NCBI GenBank assembly: GCA_039908535.1
Contig: JAMOAW010000013.1
Span: 1 to 64,000 of the forward strand
Direction of reading: 5' to 3'
Length of the DNA: 64,000 nucleotides
Source of the DNA: JAMOAW01 sp039908535
GTDB taxonomy: Bacteria; Pseudomonadota; Magnetococcia; Magnetococcales; JADFZT01
Under the pieces are notes generated by a model. It did not search any database, was not told the DNA's origin, and worked only from the letters and a program-made list of their open reading frames with translations. The position numbers and the translations under genes are program-made. Below are positions 1 through 9,170 of this stretch, piece by piece. The first letter of the stretch is position 1. Each line of letters starts with the position of its first letter.

Positions 1-432
1 CTTGTGGTTATGATCGTTCTCAATAAACACATAATACCAGAAAGGACGTTAAATTACGACCCTTTGCGATCCAAAAGGGCAATAAATTCCCATTTTTACC
101 GGTTTTTGCAATTACCTCACACATTAAAAAAACGAAAAAAAGCATTCGTTTCATAAAAATTGAACGATTAAAAAGCAAAAATATTTAATAAATATATGTT
201 TTTATTGATAATTTTAAATTCATATTCCAAATCAAAAACTGCTCCATAAAAAAATTTTTTTCAATTATATATTGATAAAAACAAAACAATTTTAGGAAAA
301 AATTTTGACATGCAATGCCAAATTTTCCCTGTATACTGCTCCCCTCAGAAGTTTTATCTATGGATTATTTATTTCTTAGATAAACCATATAAAACAATTA
401 AAAACAATATAAATTTATATAACTGAACCCAA
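1..432. other. AT-rich gene-free leader upstream of the first glycosyltransferase gene
   Basis: No convincing coding frame is present. The stretch from about 120 to 430 is strongly A/T rich with many A and T tracts, unlike the coding DNA beside it. A TTGACA at 305-310 and a TATACT at 332-337 are present but 21 bp apart, too far for a normal sigma-70 promoter. No clear Shine-Dalgarno site precedes the ATG at 433. Confidence 0.6.
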
Positions 433-3400
433 ATGAATGATATTTATTCAATATTAGAACATGCACGGCGTGATTTTAAAACCGGGCAATATAACTCTGC
501 AAAAATTCAATGCGAAAAAGCATTAAATTTAGATAACAACCAACCCGATGCCTGGAATCTACTAGGCATGATCGCCCAATACCAAGGCCATATAGATATG
601 GCTTTAAAGGCCTATCGTAACGCTCTCACCATTCTTCCTGGCTATCCAGATGCCTATCATAATATTGTCAATATATTATCAAAACAAAACAATAAAATTG
701 CCGCATTAGAACAAGAACAAAAAACGATCTACCCTCAACCATTTTTGGCTCAGACCTGGCGCAATATTGCAAATTGGCTACAAAACAGAGTAGAACAGAC
801 AAAAGAGCAGGTGATTATCCCGGTTGCACTGACTTTGGCCGAGGGAAACAAACCAGAACCTACCCAAAACCTGTCAACTATAGCCAGCTCTTATTTCCAT
901 ATAACCTTAGAAAAAATGAACCTTGGAGAGATAGAGACGGCTGAAAATTTTTGTCGCCAAGGGTTAATTCTCTCTCCATCTGCCGCCGATGGTTGGACCC
1001 TCGCTGGCATTCTCGCACGTAAACGTCAGGATCTCCTGGCTTCGGAATGGGCCCTACGACTGGCGACCTCTCTTCAAAAAAACTATGCCGATCCATGGTA
1101 CCATTTGGCCGTAACCATAAAATTTTTAGGCCGTCTACCCGAAGCCTGTGCATCTATGGCCCAAGCATGTTCCCTACAACCAAATAATAGCGTGTGGCTT
1201 AGCCAATTGTCCATTTGGTACCAAGAAGCAGAGCAATGGACAGACGCCTTGGAAACCATAGAGTCTGCCCTCCAAACAACACATGACAACCCAGCGATTT
1301 GGAGACAAAAAGGCCATCTGTTATTCGCCTTGCGACGTTTCCACGAGGCGGCGGATATATTCAAAAAAGCCTTATCCTTGCAACCACAACTCTTTGAAAA
1401 TAAATACCATTATGGTATTGCATTACAAAATGATCAACAATTCCAAGAATCAATCGCTATATTTCAACAACTAACCAAAGATTTTCCAAATACTTCTCAC
1501 AGTTGGTTTAACCTGGGATTATCGGCACAACAAGCCGGTCAGTTCATCACTGCCGAAAAGGCTTATCAGCAAACATTACAAATAGAGCCAAATCATCTAC
1601 CTGCCTCTTATAATTTATCCGAGTTATATCATAGTCAAAAAAGGTGGTCCGAAGCTCTCAAACTCAGCCATTCTCTCTCCACCCATCATCCTACCCTAAT
1701 GCCTGCACGTATCCTATTGGCCAAATTACGGCTTAAAATATGTGACTGGAACGGATTAACCGAAGATTTGCACACATTGCTTCACGATTTAACCACCCCC
1801 CAGGGAAACCTACCTACTCCTTCCCCGTTTTCTTTTCTCTCTTTTCCAATCCCCATCACGGAGGCACAACAAACAAAACTCGCCGTCAATTATTGTCAAA
1901 GCCTCACCATTCCAGGCGATTTGTTACCACCCTATGAGCAAAAAGAAGGGGGACGATTGCGCATCGGTTACGCCAGTTCTGATTTTCGCAATCATCCCAT
2001 TGCGCAACTCATGCTCGGCTTGTTTCAACGCCATGACCGAAAACATTTTGAAATTTTTGTCTATTCCTGGGGTGAAAACGATAATAGCCACTATCGCCAA
2101 CATATCCAAACCACCTGCGACCACTTTACCGATTTGATCGGAAAAAAAACAGATACCATCGCCCAAATCATTCGCAAAGATAACATTGATATTTTAGTCG
2201 ATCTCAATGGCCACACCAATGGATCGCGTCCTGAATTGTTCGCACTGAGGCCCGCACCTATTCAGATAACCTATTTGGGATATCCTGGATCATACGGTGC
2301 CGACTTTATAGATTATGCCATTGTCGATGCCTTTGTCGTCCCCCTTGCTCAAAGAGGCCTCTATACCGAATGCCTCCTAGATATGCCAAACTGTTACCTC
2401 ATTACCGACTGTGATCAACCCATCGCCGAACATCTCCCCTCTCGAATCGATTGCGGTTTACCAACAGAAGGATTTATCTATTGCTGTTTTTGCGCCCACT
2501 ATAAAATTGAACCCATTATCTTCACCGTTTGGATGCGGATTCTACATGCCGTGCCAAACAGCGTGCTTTGGCTTTTACAACCCAACGATCCCCAAGGGTG
2601 TACCAACCTGCAACGCGAGGCAACGCTGCGCGGTATTGAACCTTCCAGAATCCTTTTCGCACCTCATCTCCCCCGTAAAGAAGAGCACTTATCTCGACTG
2701 CGACATGCCGATCTATTCCTGGATACCCTCTTTTATAATGCCCACACCACCGCCAGCGATGCCCTTTGGGCGGGGGTGCCTGTTTTAACTAAACCCGGAA
2801 AAACCTTCGCTTCACGGGTGGGAGGCAGCCTCAATCGTGCCGTCGGTTTGGCTAAGTTAAACCTTCCTAACCTAGCCGCTTACGAAACCATGGCCATTGC
2901 ACTGGCCACCTATGACAACACCAAACTAAAAAAATATCGCGCACATTTAACCAAAAATCGCAAAAAACTTCCCCTGTTCGATACCAACCGCTTTACCCGC
3001 GACCTGGAAGCCCAATACCACCGTTTATCCTGGGAACTCCCCTTAACAAATCCCAATCATCCAACGGCCACCCCCTCTAAATCCACACAATCCATCAATA
3101 AAAAATTCAGACAAAATTTATGGGAAGCACCCTTAACGATAGATGAAGCCTGGAAACACATCACCCTAACCACCATGAGCCATCCTGATTATTCTCACTC
3201 AGCCGCCTTTAAGGAGATTATTGATACCCTATTTTATGGATTCCAAACTTTAGGCTGCCATGTGGAACGACGTATCAACTCTATTGATAACACATCCAAA
3301 AACATTATTTTCTGTGCGCATATGCTCAATAAAGAGCTCATGGAAAGCCTGCCAGAAGGCAACATCATCTACAATCTCGAACCATTAGAATCCACCCTCT

Positions 3401-4035
3401 TTGGTGAAATAATGACAAACTATCGCATGATGTTAACCAAACAGTATGTCTGGGATTATAGCCTGCACAACCTGGATATACTGGGCACATTCATTGATAA
3501 AAATAAATTATTTCATGTACCTATCGGATATGTCCCCGAGTTGACTCGAATTACCCCCGCCCCATTTCAAGATATTGATCTCCTCTTCTATGGCAGCCTC
3601 AATGACCGTCGATTGATCATCCTCAATGGCTTAAGAGAAGCGGGACTGGCGGTTTATCATGCATTCAATATTTACGGCACCGAACGGGATACCCTTATCG
3701 CACGTGCAAAAGTGGTGTTAAATCTCCATCTTGAAACAGAAATCTTTGAAATAATCCGCGTCTCCTATCTCCTAGCCAATCGCAAAGCAGTGGTGAGCGA
3801 ATGCAATCCGGGAACAAAAATTGATAAAAATATCCAAAGAGCCATCATGGCCGTCCCACGCGATCAAATCGTGCAGGCCTGCTGCCTTTTAACAAAAGAC
3901 GATCTCTTGCGTCAAAAACTGGAACAACAGGGGTTCGATATTTTCTCCCGCTACAAAGAAGAAAAAATTCTTTCAAAAACGATCAAAGAGAGTTATTTGC
4001 GCACAACACTATCAAAACAAGGGCGTTTGGGATAA
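433..4035 (+). CDS. TPR-GT41 (SPINDLY/OGT-like) glycosyltransferase with extra C-terminal glycosyltransferase-like domain
   Basis: This 1200-residue protein probably transfers a sugar, classically N-acetylglucosamine for GT41, onto protein Ser/Thr. Residues 1 to about 450 are TPR repeats that would bind the acceptor. About 508-870 is the GT41 catalytic region, with RLRIGYASSDF, DILVDLNGHT and the late motif LWAGVPVLTKPG. About 895-1190 is a further domain with FYGSLNDRR and a conserved stretch around NLHLETEIFEIIRVSYLLA, resembling CgeB/YkvP-type glycosyltransferase folds. No signal peptide or membrane segment is seen, so it is cytoplasmic. The gene converges on a second TPR-GT41 gene and overlaps its 3' end by 24 bp. 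Two transferase domains in one chain suggest stepwise glycan building, perhaps on flagellin or a surface protein; that is inference and the acceptor is unknown. Confidence 0.85.
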   Translation: MNDIYSILEHARRDFKTGQYNSAKIQCEKALNLDNNQPDAWNLLGMIAQYQGHIDMALKAYRNALTILPGYPDAYHNIVNILSKQNNKIAALEQEQKTIYPQPFLAQTWRNIANWLQNRVEQTKEQVIIPVALTLAEGNKPEPTQNLSTIASSYFHITLEKMNLGEIETAENFCRQGLILSPSAADGWTLAGILARKRQDLLASEWALRLATSLQKNYADPWYHLAVTIKFLGRLPEACASMAQACSLQPNNSVWLSQLSIWYQEAEQWTDALETIESALQTTHDNPAIWRQKGHLLFALRRFHEAADIFKKALSLQPQLFENKYHYGIALQNDQQFQESIAIFQQLTKDFPNTSHSWFNLGLSAQQAGQFITAEKAYQQTLQIEPNHLPASYNLSELYHSQKRWSEALKLSHSLSTHHPTLMPARILLAKLRLKICDWNGLTEDLHTLLHDLTTPQGNLPTPSPFSFLSFPIPITEAQQTKLAVNYCQSLTIPGDLLPPYEQKEGGRLRIGYASSDFRNHPIAQLMLGLFQRHDRKHFEIFVYSWGENDNSHYRQHIQTTCDHFTDLIGKKTDTIAQIIRKDNIDILVDLNGHTNGSRPELFALRPAPIQITYLGYPGSYGADFIDYAIVDAFVVPLAQRGLYTECLLDMPNCYLITDCDQPIAEHLPSRIDCGLPTEGFIYCCFCAHYKIEPIIFTVWMRILHAVPNSVLWLLQPNDPQGCTNLQREATLRGIEPSRILFAPHLPRKEEHLSRLRHADLFLDTLFYNAHTTASDALWAGVPVLTKPGKTFASRVGGSLNRAVGLAKLNLPNLAAYETMAIALATYDNTKLKKYRAHLTKNRKKLPLFDTNRFTRDLEAQYHRLSWELPLTNPNHPTATPSKSTQSINKKFRQNLWEAPLTIDEAWKHITLTTMSHPDYSHSAAFKEIIDTLFYGFQTLGCHVERRINSIDNTSKNIIFCAHMLNKELMESLPEGNIIYNLEPLESTLFGEIMTNYRMMLTKQYVWDYSLHNLDILGTFIDKNKLFHVPIGYVPELTRITPAPFQDIDLLFYGSLNDRRLIILNGLREAGLAVYHAFNIYGTERDTLIARAKVVLNLHLETEIFEIIRVSYLLANRKAVVSECNPGTKIDKNIQRAIMAVPRDQIVQACCLLTKDDLLRQKLEQQGFDIFSRYKEEKILSKTIKESYLRTTLSKQGRLG

Positions 4036-7000
4036 ACGCATTTTGGCTTGAACAAAAAATTGTATGGTACAAAATTCTTTTAACTCTTCCTCAGAAATGT
4101 TATCCAACGTCAAACGACCAACCTGTATCTGGATAGGGTGACCAGCGCGCAGGCTTTCTTGTTTCTGACGGTACAACTCCTGAAGACGAGAATCCATATG
4201 ACAAACCATTTTTTCAATAAGATAACCCGTTTCATTAAATAATTGACGGATACTCTCAGCGGTAAAAAAGCGAATATGCGTGATATCCAATAACCCCTGA
4301 ACATCATAAGACCAGACCCCCTTCTCAACAAGAGGGTGCCAAACAGTCAGGTTTCGAGAGTTGGGAATACTCGCTAAAATTTGCGCTTCAGGATGCAAAA
4401 ATGGGCGTAAACGTAAAAGCATCTCCCATGGATTATAAAGATGTTCCAAAATATCGCCCAAAACAAGCAATCCAATCGTCCCATAAGCCACGCCATCAGA
4501 TTGCAAATCCACATCTTCCAACGAGGCACACCAGACACGATCCAGACGCATCGCCGCTTGCAAAGCCGCTGCTTGATTCATCTCAATGCCCATAACCTGA
4601 ATCCCAGCAAATCGTTGTTTCAACCATTCCCCATTTCTTCCCGTACCACAGCCAACATCCAAAACCAAACCACAGGGGGGATCAGCCATTGTTAACAACG
4701 ACACATTAATCCCATGATGAGGAGGCAACAGCGTTGCTGGGCCTTGCGTCAATGTCTGCCATACCAACAGAGAAGGAGATTCAGTGGTTGAAAACTCAGG
4801 CGATGATGACCCTGGATGAGACAACGCATGGGCTATGGCCCGTTGAAATTCGGCGTTTCCCGGTTGCAGATAAAGTGCTCTTTGGTAGGAGAGCAAACTC
4901 CCTTCTCTTTGTCCAAGCGAACCTAATAAATTGCCTAAATTATAATGAACCTCTGCATAATCAGGGTTCAGTTGAATGGCTCGGTTATATGCTTCTAAAG
5001 CTTGGGTATACGCACCTACTCTATTATAAATCATCCCTCTGAGCGTCCAACCATCCACACGAGTGACATCCAATTCTAACGCTTGCTGACACTGTTGGGC
5101 GGCCTCGACAAAACGATTCTGTTGATAAGAGTTAAGCGCAAGTTCTAAAAAATATAATGGCGTTCTAGCCACTTGCGAATTCTGATCGATCCATGAAGAT
5201 AATGTCAAAGAACACAACAACGAAGACAAATCTTCACGCTCTCCAACAGGCTTAGCGGCACAATCCATATTTTCTTTTTCCGGAAAAAATGGAATTCGTC
5301 CATGATATTTTTCAATAAATTTCTCCCGATACAAATGCCACTCTCTAGAAATACTCCCCGCAGAATGGTGGATTAAAAAAATATCCTTGCAAACCCCAAC
5401 CTTATATCCAGCCAAATGGGCTGCAAGTGAAATATCCAAATCATAAAAATGAAATCCATCAAAACGGATCTCGTCAAAGGCAAGGGTTTGAAACATAGAA
5501 CGACGCCCGGCCAAAAACAACCCATCCAAGACTTTAACACGAACCATCTCTTGGTGTGGATCTCCACAATAAATTAAAAAATATCGATTTTTTTCTGTCT
5601 CTTGCAACGAAAGACGATTCATATCCGCATACACAATCGCAGGATATATCACCACACTGTGGATATAAGGCGATCCAATACGCCACCAAGGACCGGGTCC
5701 AACCACCTCACTGGCCCCCGCCACGCCCACCATATCAAAACGCGCCAATCCACGCTCAAGCTTCTCCATAAAATCGGCACAAATAAATTCAATATCTTCA
5801 TGACACAGCAACAAAATCTCCCCACGACTGGCTCGTATACCCCGATTATACCCTTCTGCCAAAGATTTGGCATCCGAAATAACGATCCACTCCACCCACT
5901 CAGGTGCCAAACAAAAGGCAACACTTTTCTTAAATCGTTCTAAACGATCCACGTGAATACTACACACAATAATTGAAATTTTTACCAAAGCCTCAATCTC
6001 GCTTTCTCCAGATGAAGGGAACATCTCACCAGTACACCATTTGTGCCACATACCCTGCCAAGCCGCGACAAGATTTTGAGCAAATTTTTTCGCATCAAAG
6101 AGAGGCGATCGCAACACTTGCGCACGCAACCGCGCACGAAGAGCCGCCAATTTTGGCAAATCATTCGCAAAGGCAACGGCCTTGGCGACATAGTCATCGC
6201 CGTCACGAGCAATCCAGTCAGATAAACCACCATGACTCAAAATGGTCTCACCCTGATGGGAGATAAAACGATGACCTCTCTTAGTGAGAACCGGAACCCC
6301 CATCCATAACCCCTCCACACTGGTGGTGCCCCCTGGAAATGGAAACGGATCCAGGGAGATATCCACCCGATGATAACTCGCTAAATAATTTTCACGCCGA
6401 TCCGGTCCCTCTAAAATCAATCGTTCCACATCCAAACCAGCCTGAGAAAAACGGTCCAAAACGGTTTGACGCATCACGGGATCAGCCAAATTTTTGCTCT
6501 TGAGAAACAAACGGCTGTTGGGTATGCGATTTAAAATCTCCGTCCAGCAGGTCACCACAGCCGGAGTCATCTTCGTGGTATTATTAAAGCAACCAAAGGT
6601 AACATAACCTGTACTTAAAGCAGGCAAAGGGGCCACGGATATCGCGATATCTGGCGGGGTAAAACAGAGATAACAATCAGGCAGATGCCAAGGGGTTTCG
6701 GTAAAATGTCCGACATCTTCTGGAGGTAAATTTATGGCATCGCCTAAAATATAATCGATCCCTCCCACCCCCGTCGTCGCAAAATAACCCAACCAAGCCA
6801 CCTGCACAGGGGCAGGCTTCCAAGCAAACATGGACAACCGATTGCGGGCCGAATGACCCGCCAAATCAACCAAAATATCCACCCCTTCCGAACGAATGAG
6901 ATGGGCCAACTTTTCGTCCGAAAAATCTTTCACAATACGCCAATGAGGAATCACCGCTTTGAGTCGTTGCGTTAAATCATCCTCCTCGGTATGGTTGGCA

Positions 7001-8055
7001 AAAGCATACAGTTCGACCGCTTGGGGATCTATGGCGGTGACGACCCCCTCCAAAAAATAGCCCACCGGGTGTTTAAAAAAATCCCCAGAAACCAACCCCA
7101 CCCGCAACCGCCGACACCCATCCTCTGGATGGGCCTTATGAAAAAATGGCGTTGCCTTGGCCGCTACCAAAGCCCCAAATCTTTTAGCATCCTCAAGGGC
7201 GGCACCCATGTTTTGATCGCCACGATAATTTTGTGTAAACAATAAATTACTTAAAGATTTGGTAAAATCCGGCTGCAAAGCCAACACCCGGCGATAACTC
7301 TCTTCGGCCTCATCCAAACGCCCCAAATCGCCCAAAACAGCCGCTAAATTATTAAGTACATCAATAAAATCTGGTTTAATCACCAAAGCTTGACGATAGA
7401 GTGCTTCCGCACCCCCCAAACAACCCTGCTCGACCAAAACGGTCCCCAGGTTGTTCATGGCATCGACATGATCGGCTGAAACAGCCAACGCCCGACGACA
7501 AACCGCCGCTGCTGCATCAAGTCGAGACTGGCTTTTATACAAAGCAACCAAATTATTCAGGGCCTCGGTATGGTCTGGCTTCACATCCAAGGCGCATTGA
7601 TAACTCATGGCAGCTTCGTCAAAACGACGCAACTCCTTCAGCACGTTGCCTAGGTTATTCTGTGCTTCAACATAATCTGGTTTTAAAAGTACCGCCTGAC
7701 GATAGCAACTCATCGCCTCTTCAAAACGCTCCATTTTTTTCAGGGCTACCCCCAAATTATTGAGCGCGTCAACCAAATCTGGCCTGAGTGCCAAAGCCAT
7801 GCGTAAAAGCTCTACAGCACGTTCCAACTGCCCCATATGCAGAGCAATTGTCCCCTGATTATTTAAGACGGCATAATAGATCGGATGACTCGAAGGAATT
7901 CGGCTGTAACACGCCTCAGCCTGAGTAAACTCACCCCGTTGATGGTGCTCAATCCCTTTGCTCCACCAATCCATTTCCATGGCTTCTAAGAGGGGAGATT
8001 GTGGGGAGGATAGATGAAAAGAGTTAGAGGTGGAACTCTGTTTTTGACGTTTCAT
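4012..8055 (-). CDS. Multidomain TPR-GT41-GT2-like-TPR-methyltransferase protein
   Basis: A 1347-residue protein with five modules in order. TPRs lie at about 30-285. A GT41/OGT catalytic region spans about 315-670 (RRLRVGLVSGDF, DILVDLAGHSARNR, GGTTSVEGLWMGVPVL). A GT-A fold, GT2-like domain spans about 690-920 (KISIIVCSIHVDR, GEILLLCHEDIEF). Further TPRs lie at 965-1068. A class I SAM methyltransferase spans about 1125-1310 (VLDVGCGTGRNGEW, then LVLGDILEHLYNP). The order suggests one polypeptide that adds a sugar to a protein, extends the glycan and methylates it; family roles are established, the combined pathway is inference. No secretion signal is seen. It is convergent with the neighbouring TPR-GT41 gene. 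Length and fusion are unusual, but the reading frame is uninterrupted. Confidence 0.85.
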   Translation of the reverse strand: MKRQKQSSTSNSFHLSSPQSPLLEAMEMDWWSKGIEHHQRGEFTQAEACYSRIPSSHPIYYAVLNNQGTIALHMGQLERAVELLRMALALRPDLVDALNNLGVALKKMERFEEAMSCYRQAVLLKPDYVEAQNNLGNVLKELRRFDEAAMSYQCALDVKPDHTEALNNLVALYKSQSRLDAAAAVCRRALAVSADHVDAMNNLGTVLVEQGCLGGAEALYRQALVIKPDFIDVLNNLAAVLGDLGRLDEAEESYRRVLALQPDFTKSLSNLLFTQNYRGDQNMGAALEDAKRFGALVAAKATPFFHKAHPEDGCRRLRVGLVSGDFFKHPVGYFLEGVVTAIDPQAVELYAFANHTEEDDLTQRLKAVIPHWRIVKDFSDEKLAHLIRSEGVDILVDLAGHSARNRLSMFAWKPAPVQVAWLGYFATTGVGGIDYILGDAINLPPEDVGHFTETPWHLPDCYLCFTPPDIAISVAPLPALSTGYVTFGCFNNTTKMTPAVVTCWTEILNRIPNSRLFLKSKNLADPVMRQTVLDRFSQAGLDVERLILEGPDRRENYLASYHRVDISLDPFPFPGGTTSVEGLWMGVPVLTKRGHRFISHQGETILSHGGLSDWIARDGDDYVAKAVAFANDLPKLAALRARLRAQVLRSPLFDAKKFAQNLVAAWQGMWHKWCTGEMFPSSGESEIEALVKISIIVCSIHVDRLERFKKSVAFCLAPEWVEWIVISDAKSLAEGYNRGIRASRGEILLLCHEDIEFICADFMEKLERGLARFDMVGVAGASEVVGPGPWWRIGSPYIHSVVIYPAIVYADMNRLSLQETEKNRYFLIYCGDPHQEMVRVKVLDGLFLAGRRSMFQTLAFDEIRFDGFHFYDLDISLAAHLAGYKVGVCKDIFLIHHSAGSISREWHLYREKFIEKYHGRIPFFPEKENMDCAAKPVGEREDLSSLLCSLTLSSWIDQNSQVARTPLYFLELALNSYQQNRFVEAAQQCQQALELDVTRVDGWTLRGMIYNRVGAYTQALEAYNRAIQLNPDYAEVHYNLGNLLGSLGQREGSLLSYQRALYLQPGNAEFQRAIAHALSHPGSSSPEFSTTESPSLLVWQTLTQGPATLLPPHHGINVSLLTMADPPCGLVLDVGCGTGRNGEWLKQRFAGIQVMGIEMNQAAALQAAMRLDRVWCASLEDVDLQSDGVAYGTIGLLVLGDILEHLYNPWEMLLRLRPFLHPEAQILASIPNSRNLTVWHPLVEKGVWSYDVQGLLDITHIRFFTAESIRQLFNETGYLIEKMVCHMDSRLQELYRQKQESLRAGHPIQIQVGRLTLDNISEEELKEFCTIQFFVQAKMRLSQTPLF

Positions 8056-8184
8056 TCGGGAATCTTTCCAATTATTGGATTATCTTCTTACAATTATTCC
8101 CAAATAGTATACCAAATGGATTCCGCCTCCCCTAAACGTTTTTTAATTACAGAAAAATTCACAAGCACGAAATGACCAAACAAC

Positions 8185-8379
8185 CTATTGATTCAGGCCA
8201 TGCTCGCGCAAAAATTTTTTTATTTCAAACTCCTTATCTTGAAACGCCCTAATTCTCCCCTCTATTTCAAACGCATTTTTCCCCTGCATGTTTTGTATAG
8301 ATTGGGTTAGGGATTCAAACTCGGATTTTAGCCTTTGCAGTTTCTCTATGGCTTCTGGCGTAAGCGTTGGGGTATTCAT
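8185..8379 (-). CDS. Small coiled-coil protein of unknown function
   Basis: A 64-residue charged, mostly helical protein beginning MNTPTLTPEAIEKLQRLK. An in-frame ATG lies 18 bp upstream (8397), but GGGAG sits 8 nt before the ATG at 8379, so that start is preferred. It follows the ribbon-helix-helix gene by about 38 bp and is probably co-transcribed. Heptad-like Leu/Ile/Phe spacing suggests a coiled coil. No family is recognised. It could be a partner or modulator of the upstream regulator; this is inference from position only. Confidence 0.6.
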   Translation of the reverse strand: MNTPTLTPEAIEKLQRLKSEFESLTQSIQNMQGKNAFEIEGRIRAFQDKEFEIKKFLREHGLNQ

Positions 8380-8417
8380 AGACAGATCTCCCACCATTTT
8401 AATCCATCAAAAAAAGG

Positions 8418-8864
8418 CTACTCTTTAACAGGTTCATTGACCAAACTGACATCTGAAACATCCGAATTTTCAGACAACTCTTCGCTGTCAATTTGTTGAG
8501 CTGGCTCCCTATTTTCCAAGTGCGCCACGCCCAAAGTTAAAGCTTCCCGGATAATAAATGTTTTTGTAACTCGTTTGGTATTTCCAGTTTGAAAAGCAGG
8601 ATCATGGCGAAATTTTTCACCCAAAGCATCCAGCCTATCCACAATCTCCTTGCTTATCCGAATAGACAAAGTGACCATATCGACTGAATCAAATGCCCCA
8701 AAATTCACCTCTCCATCTGCATGAGAAAGAAAATCTTTTTTCTCTTCCATTTGCCGTCTTTTTTGGGGCGAAATTCTGGGCCCCGTCTGAATTCCAGCAT
8801 CGGCCAATCTTTTTCTAGCTTCCTCAAGTCGTTGTTGTTTTAAGGTAAATTTACCCATATTCAT
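8418..8864 (-). CDS. Ribbon-helix-helix domain protein, probable transcription regulator
   Basis: A 148-residue protein. The N-terminal third is basic and charged (QQRLEEARKRLADAGIQ). About residues 55-105 fit an RHH/Arc-MetJ-CopG fold: a beta strand VTLSIRISKEIVDRLDALGEK, then a second helix in KTFIIREALTLGVAHLE. The C-terminal tail is acidic. RHH dimers bind short DNA inverted repeats. A 22-bp candidate operator, ATTCAAC-N8-GTTGAAT, lies about 85 bp upstream of the start, so autoregulation is plausible. ATG at 8864 and ATG at 8858 are both possible starts behind AGGATGAG. The gene is followed by a small coiled-coil ORF. An antitoxin role was considered, but no toxin family is seen next door. 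Confidence 0.65.
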   Translation of the reverse strand: MNMGKFTLKQQRLEEARKRLADAGIQTGPRISPQKRRQMEEKKDFLSHADGEVNFGAFDSVDMVTLSIRISKEIVDRLDALGEKFRHDPAFQTGNTKRVTKTFIIREALTLGVAHLENREPAQQIDSEELSENSDVSDVSLVNEPVKE

Positions 8865-9170
8865 CTCATCCTAAATTAATTTATTGACCAGCTTCCACAT
8901 CTCGTATTTTTAACTGCACACTCTATGAGCCTGATTAAAAATGGAATATTCAACACTCAATCGTTGAATGATCCCTAATTTAACCTATTTTAAATATCAA
9001 TTATTGCGTATCTGAGCAAACTAAAAAGCCTCCCTTCTTACGACAAAAAATTATAAATACGATAATATATTCTTAGAATGAATGGAAAGCATAAAAAAAT
9101 ATTTCTCAATAGAAATCTACCCAATCACCTATCATATGGCGTATTCCAATGCAAATGGCAGAGATACCAA
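8865..9170. other. Gene-free stretch upstream of the RHH operon
   Basis: No supported ORF is seen. It contains the inverted repeat at 8948-8969 and should hold the promoter of the leftward RHH operon. It also holds the 3' flank of the diguanylate cyclase gene. No strong terminator hairpin was recognised. Confidence 0.5.
8948..8969. promoter_or_regulatory. Inverted repeat, possible operator for the RHH regulator
   Basis: ATTCAAC and GTTGAAT form perfect 7-bp arms separated by 8 bp. The site lies upstream of the leftward ribbon-helix-helix gene that ends its 5' side at 8864. RHH proteins often bind such inverted repeats in their own promoters. Function is inferred. Confidence 0.35.

Noticed and set aside
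305..337. TTGACA and TATACT upstream of the first gene as a sigma-70 promoter
   Set aside because: The spacer is 21 bp, beyond the usual 16-19 bp.
8185..8864. Type II toxin-antitoxin module
   Set aside because: The RHH protein fits an antitoxin, but the 64-residue neighbour is a charged coiled coil with no toxin-family motif.
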